From contig CAISEP010000020.1 of the NCBI GenBank assembly GCA_903884425.1, positions 1 through 64,000 of the forward strand: a stretch of DNA of 64,000 nt, written 5' to 3'. The position numbers and the translations under genes were made by a program. The stretch comes from an uncultured Caulobacterales bacterium (GTDB lineage: Bacteria > Pseudomonadota > Alphaproteobacteria > Caulobacterales > Caulobacteraceae). The notes under the pieces are model-generated. The model was given only the letters and a program-made list of their open reading frames with translations, was not told the DNA's origin and searched no databases. Shown piece after piece: positions 60,482-64,000 of the stretch (position 1 is the first letter of the stretch; each line of letters opens with the position of its first letter).

Positions 60482-61726
60482 ATGACCGAGCCGATGACCC
60501 TGCCGAAATCCGACTTCCTCCGCGTCCTGACCGAGCGCGGCTTCATCCACCAGACCACGGACCTGGAGGCGCTGGACGCCGCCTGTCTGGCAGGGCCGGT
60601 CACGGCCTATATCGGCTTCGACGCCACCGCCTCCAGCCTGCATGTGGGGTCCCTGGTCCAGATCATGATGCTGCGGTGGCTGCAGAAGACCGGCCACCGG
60701 CCCATCGTGCTGATGGGCGGCGGCACCACCAAGGTGGGGGACCCCTCCGGCAAGGACACCCAGCGCTCCATGCTCAGCGAGGCGCAGATCGCCGACAACA
60801 TCGCCGGCATCAAGCGGGCCTTCGAGCCGTTCCTGACCTTCGGCGACGACGGGGCCCTGATGGTGAACAATGCCGACTGGCTGGACCGGCTCGGCTATGT
60901 GGACTTCCTGCGGGAGTACGGGGTCCACTTTACCATCAACCGCATGCTGACCTTCGACTCGGTGAAGCTGCGGCTGGACCGGGAGCAGCCCCTGACCTTC
61001 CTCGAGTTCAACTACATGCTGATGCAGGCGGTGGACTTCCTGGAGCTGAACCGCCGGTACGGCTGCGCCCTGCAGATGGGCGGCTCGGACCAGTGGGGCA
61101 ACATCATCAATGGGGTGGAGCTGTGCCGCCGGGTGGACGCCAAGGCGGCCTTCGGCCTGACCACGCCCCTAATCACCACCGCGTCCGGGGCCAAGATGGG
61201 CAAGAGCGCGGAGGGAGCCGTGTGGCTCAATGCCGACCGGCTGAGCCCCTACGACTACTGGCAGTTCTGGCGCAATACCGAGGATGGGGACGTGGGCCGC
61301 TTCCTGAAGCTGTTCACCGAGCTGCCCCTGGACGAGATCGCCCGGCTGGAGGCCCTGCCCGGTGCCGAGATCAACGAGGCCAAGAAGGTGCTGGCCACGG
61401 AGGCCACCGCCCTGCTGCACGGTCGCGCGGCGGCGGAGCACGCGGCGGGGGCGGCGAAGGCCGCCTTCGAGGAGGGGCGCACCTCCCAGGACCTGCCCAC
61501 CATAGAGGCCGCGGCGGCGGAAGGCCTGCACGAGGCCCTGATCCGGGCGGGCTTTGCCGCATCCAAGGGCGAGGCCCGGCGCCTGGCCAAGGGCGGCGGC
61601 GTGCGGGTCAATGACGTCCAGACCGACGATGTGGACCAGCCCCTGTCCGGCTTCGCGGTCTCGGCGGAGGGGGTGGTGAAGCTGGCCGCAGGCAAGAAGA
61701 AGATCGTGCTGGTCCGTCCCGTGTGA
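60482..61726 (+). CDS. tyrS: Tyrosyl-tRNA synthetase
   Basis: [47 protein letters not shown] (KMSKS-like), C-terminal S4 domain. Confidence 0.97.
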   Translation: MTEPMTLPKSDFLRVLTERGFIHQTTDLEALDAACLAGPVTAYIGFDATASSLHVGSLVQIMMLRWLQKTGHRPIVLMGGGTTKVGDPSGKDTQRSMLSEAQIADNIAGIKRAFEPFLTFGDDGALMVNNADWLDRLGYVDFLREYGVHFTINRMLTFDSVKLRLDREQPLTFLEFNYMLMQAVDFLELNRRYGCALQMGGSDQWGNIINGVELCRRVDAKAAFGLTTPLITTASGAKMGKSAEGAVWLNADRLSPYDYWQFWRNTEDGDVGRFLKLFTELPLDEIARLEALPGAEINEAKKVLATEATALLHGRAAAEHAAGAAKAAFEEGRTSQDLPTIEAAAAEGLHEALIRAGFAASKGEARRLAKGGGVRVNDVQTDDVDQPLSGFAVSAEGVVKLAAGKKKIVLVRPV

Positions 61727-61795
61727 CCCGGTGCCATTGTCCCGGCGGCAAGGACGCCTAAATCCCGGGGACCGTATCAAAAGGAGATTCCGTCC

Positions 61796-62272
61796 ATGAC
61801 CGCCATCGGCCCCGGCGACACCGCCCCTGACTTCGACCTGCCGGCGGCGGGGGGCGGCCGCGTCCGCCTCGCCGACCTGAAGGGCAAGGCGGTGGTGCTC
61901 TATTTCTACCCCAAGGACGATACGCCGGGCTGCACCAAGGAATCCCAGGGCTTTTCCGAAGCCGCCGCGGACTTCGCCGCCGCCGGTGCCGTGGTGGTGG
62001 GCGTCTCCAAGGACAGCGTCGCCAGCCATGACAAGTTCAAGGCCAAGTACCGCCTCGCCCTCGAGCTCGGCTCCGACCCGGAGGGCGCGGTGATCGCGGC
62101 CTATGGCGCCTGGGTGGAGAAGAGCATGTACGGCCGGACCTACATGGGCATCGACCGTTCCACCTTCCTCATCGACGGCCACGGCAAGCTGGTCCAGGCG
62201 TGGCGCAAGGTGAAGGTTCCGGGCCACGTGGACGCCGTGCTGAAGGCGGTCCGCGCCCTGGCCCAGGGCTGA
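61796..62272 (+). CDS. bcp: Thioredoxin-dependent peroxiredoxin (Bcp/PrxQ type)
   Basis: GDTAPDFDLPAAGGG, VLYFYPKDDTPGCTKESQGF. Confidence 0.95.
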   Translation: MTAIGPGDTAPDFDLPAAGGGRVRLADLKGKAVVLYFYPKDDTPGCTKESQGFSEAAADFAAAGAVVVGVSKDSVASHDKFKAKYRLALELGSDPEGAVIAAYGAWVEKSMYGRTYMGIDRSTFLIDGHGKLVQAWRKVKVPGHVDAVLKAVRALAQG

Positions 62273-62280
62273 TGTGACCC

Positions 62281-62307
62281 CGGCACCTGCCGTGGGGGCA
62301 GGTGCCG
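62281..62307 (+). terminator. Strong hairpin after bcp
   Basis: CGGCACCTGCC-GTGGG-GGCAGGTGCCG, 11-bp perfect stem; weak following T-tract. Confidence 0.6.
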
Positions 62308-62357
62308 ATTTCGGGCACCCATGGTTCCCAGCGCCCCTTGACGAGATTTCGGCAGAG

Positions 62358-62366
62358 TTATCCACA
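62358..62366 (+). promoter_or_regulatory. Perfect DnaA box TTATCCACA
   Basis: Exact match to the E. coli 9-mer consensus. Confidence 0.55.
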
Positions 62367-62506
62367 GGCTGCCCGGCCAATCGGCAAGCATTGCAGCAGG
62401 CGCAAGGTTGAACCCGCCCCCGGACCCCAGATTGGACCGCAACTAAAACGCCAAAATTCGACCCATATCGGAAAATTCTACACCTGAAATTTCAAGAATA
62501 TTTCAT

Positions 62507-62521
62507 TTAACGCACCGTTAA
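62507..62521. promoter_or_regulatory. CtrA-type box TTAA-N7-TTAA
   Basis: TTAACGCACCGTTAA in the AT-rich region upstream of the M23/bactofilin genes. Confidence 0.6.
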
Positions 62522-62712
62522 TCTAAATTGTAAATTATTAACGACAAACATATTTCACTCTATATTGCTTTATATTTTCACACGCCTGACATTTCACGGG
62601 ATTACTAGACTGTCGGTAACTGATCCGGACACACCCTCTGCGGCGATTTCCCTTGCATAAGTGTCAGATTTTTGCTGCATGTTGAGCATAAAAATGAGTA
62701 CCGGTGGGGCTT

Positions 62713-63870
62713 ATGGATTACAGTCGCTCAGACAGTGCGCGTCCCCGTGCGCCACATTGGTTTCCGGAGCGGCACATCCATCTCCGCTCGGGGGATGAGA
62801 CCCGCGACTTCGTCCTGACGACCCGCAGCCAGATCCTGCTCGCCATCCTCGCCACCCTGGTGGGGGGGTGGTGCCTGTTCGCCACCGGTTCGGTGGCCTG
62901 GTCGTCCCTGGCCCAGGCCAGCCAGGACGACACGGTGGCGCGGATGACCGCCTATTACGAACGGATGAATGCCGACCGGCAGGCGCGCCTGACCGCCGCG
63001 GTCAGCGCCCTGAACCGGGCCAGCGGCTCCATCGAGGGCATGGCCAAGGACATCGAGAAGCGTCACGAGGCGCTGGCATGGCTGTTGCAGGACTTCCGGG
63101 GAACCAAGTCCAGTGGAGCCGAATTGAAACCCGTCGATCCCGCCAGCCTGTCGAGCCGCTCGCCCGCCGAGCAGATGGCCGCGGTCCGTGAGGACCAGGA
63201 CCGTCTGCTGACCGCGGCGGAATCGACGGCGCGCAACCGGGCGGAGCGGCTGCGAGTGGCGATCCGGATGACCGGCGTCGATCCGCGGTCCCTCGGGACA
63301 CCGGGGATCGCCACGGCCGAAGCCCCGCTGGCCCGGGAGACCGATCCCCGGGCCCTGGCCGCGGAACTGAACGTGGACGAGGACTATGCGGTGCGGGTGC
63401 AGCACGCGGCCCGGGACGTCCTGGACTTCCGGGTGCTGAGCGCGGAGGCCGAGCATGTGCCCATGGCCCGTCCGGTGACCGAGGCCTATCGCAGCTCCAC
63501 CTACGGCATCCGCAAGGATCCGTTCACGGGGCACCCCGCCTTTCATGCGGGACAGGATTTCGCGGGAGGCTACGGCTCCCCCGTCTATTCCACTGCCCCT
63601 GGGGTGGTGGCCTTCACCGGTGTCCGCACCGGCTACGGGAATGTCGTGGAAATCGATCATGGATCGGGTTTCAAGACACGCTATGCGCACCTTGCGTCGA
63701 TCTCGGTCCGTCCGGGTCAACGCATCGGTGTCGGATTCAGGGTGGGGGCCATGGGTTCGACCGGTCGGTCCACGGGGCCCCATCTGCACTACGAAGTCTG
63801 GGAAAACGGTCGCGTTCGAGACCCGACGCGCTTCTTGAAAGCTGGTGATCATGTTCAGCAAGCCGACTAA
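62713..63870 (+). CDS. Membrane-anchored M23 family metallopeptidase
   Basis: single N-terminal TM; coiled-coil; YGIRKDPFTGHPAFHAGQDFAGGYGSPVYSTAPGVVAFTG..GNVVEIDHGSGFKTRYAHL..GSTGRSTGPHLHYEVWENG. Confidence 0.95.
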   Translation: MDYSRSDSARPRAPHWFPERHIHLRSGDETRDFVLTTRSQILLAILATLVGGWCLFATGSVAWSSLAQASQDDTVARMTAYYERMNADRQARLTAAVSALNRASGSIEGMAKDIEKRHEALAWLLQDFRGTKSSGAELKPVDPASLSSRSPAEQMAAVREDQDRLLTAAESTARNRAERLRVAIRMTGVDPRSLGTPGIATAEAPLARETDPRALAAELNVDEDYAVRVQHAARDVLDFRVLSAEAEHVPMARPVTEAYRSSTYGIRKDPFTGHPAFHAGQDFAGGYGSPVYSTAPGVVAFTGVRTGYGNVVEIDHGSGFKTRYAHLASISVRPGQRIGVGFRVGAMGSTGRSTGPHLHYEVWENGRVRDPTRFLKAGDHVQQAD

Positions 63871-64000
63871 CAACAACCGCGCGGCTCAATCCGCTCAACA
63901 GGCCGCTCGTCGCAACGACACCGGCGTGACCGCCACCACGGCACCGGCTCCGGCCAAGCCCGCGGCCCCGGTGATCCGCCCGGCCTCGCTGCTGGGTGCG
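63851..64000 (+). CDS. Bactofilin-like protein, 5' part only (truncated by window end)
   Basis: MFSKPTNNNRAAQSAQQAARRNDTGV..APAKPAAPVIRPASLLGA; overlaps the M23 gene by 20 bp; bactofilin-like start. Confidence 0.7.
   Translation, partial: MFSKPTNNNRAAQSAQQAARRNDTGVTATTAPAPAKPAAPVIRPASLLGA

Noticed and set aside
62340-62712. AT-rich region with DnaA and CtrA boxes as a replication origin
   Set aside because: Only one consensus DnaA 9-mer, no neighbouring dnaA/dnaN/hemE/parAB/gidA genes; a regulated promoter is a simpler explanation.

Overview
GC-rich chromosomal window that looks alphaproteobacterial by gene content and order. It is densely packed with about 58 CDSs; I saw no rRNA, tRNA, CRISPR array, prophage or transposase gene. 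Recognisable loci: acyl-CoA synthetase, pdxH, aroC, rlmE, ppx/gppA, hspQ, tamA-tamB, sulfate ABC transporter (cysT-cysW-cysA), clpS-clpA, phasin, a peptidoglycan block (SPOR-fused DD-carboxypeptidase, DUF882 endopeptidase-like, YcbB-like L,D-transpeptidase), a cfa/DUF2177/DUF1295/FAD-oxidoreductase/DUF1365 lipid cluster, phhA, kdsA, queF, an Old Yellow Enzyme, a Sel1-LprI/beta-propeller/polysaccharide-deacetylase block, the iscR-iscS-sufBCDS-sufT-sufA operon, anmK, tyrS, bcp, and an M23 peptidase overlapping a bactofilin-like gene cut by the window edge. The strongest non-coding signal is two families of intergenic hairpin repeats, both arranged as dimers. Family B has two monomer variants (CC..GG and GG..CC) that differ by compensatory changes, and every dimer I could read pairs one of each in opposite orientation. 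Other signals: an AT-rich island with a TTAA-N7-TTAA (CtrA-type) box and a perfect TTATCCACA DnaA box upstream of the M23/bactofilin pair, paired TGC..GCA palindromes upstream of the phasin gene, a nested hairpin in the phhA leader, and a duplicated C..RGHH..C motif in the linker of the DD-carboxypeptidase. All functional calls come from reading translated sequence without database searches.
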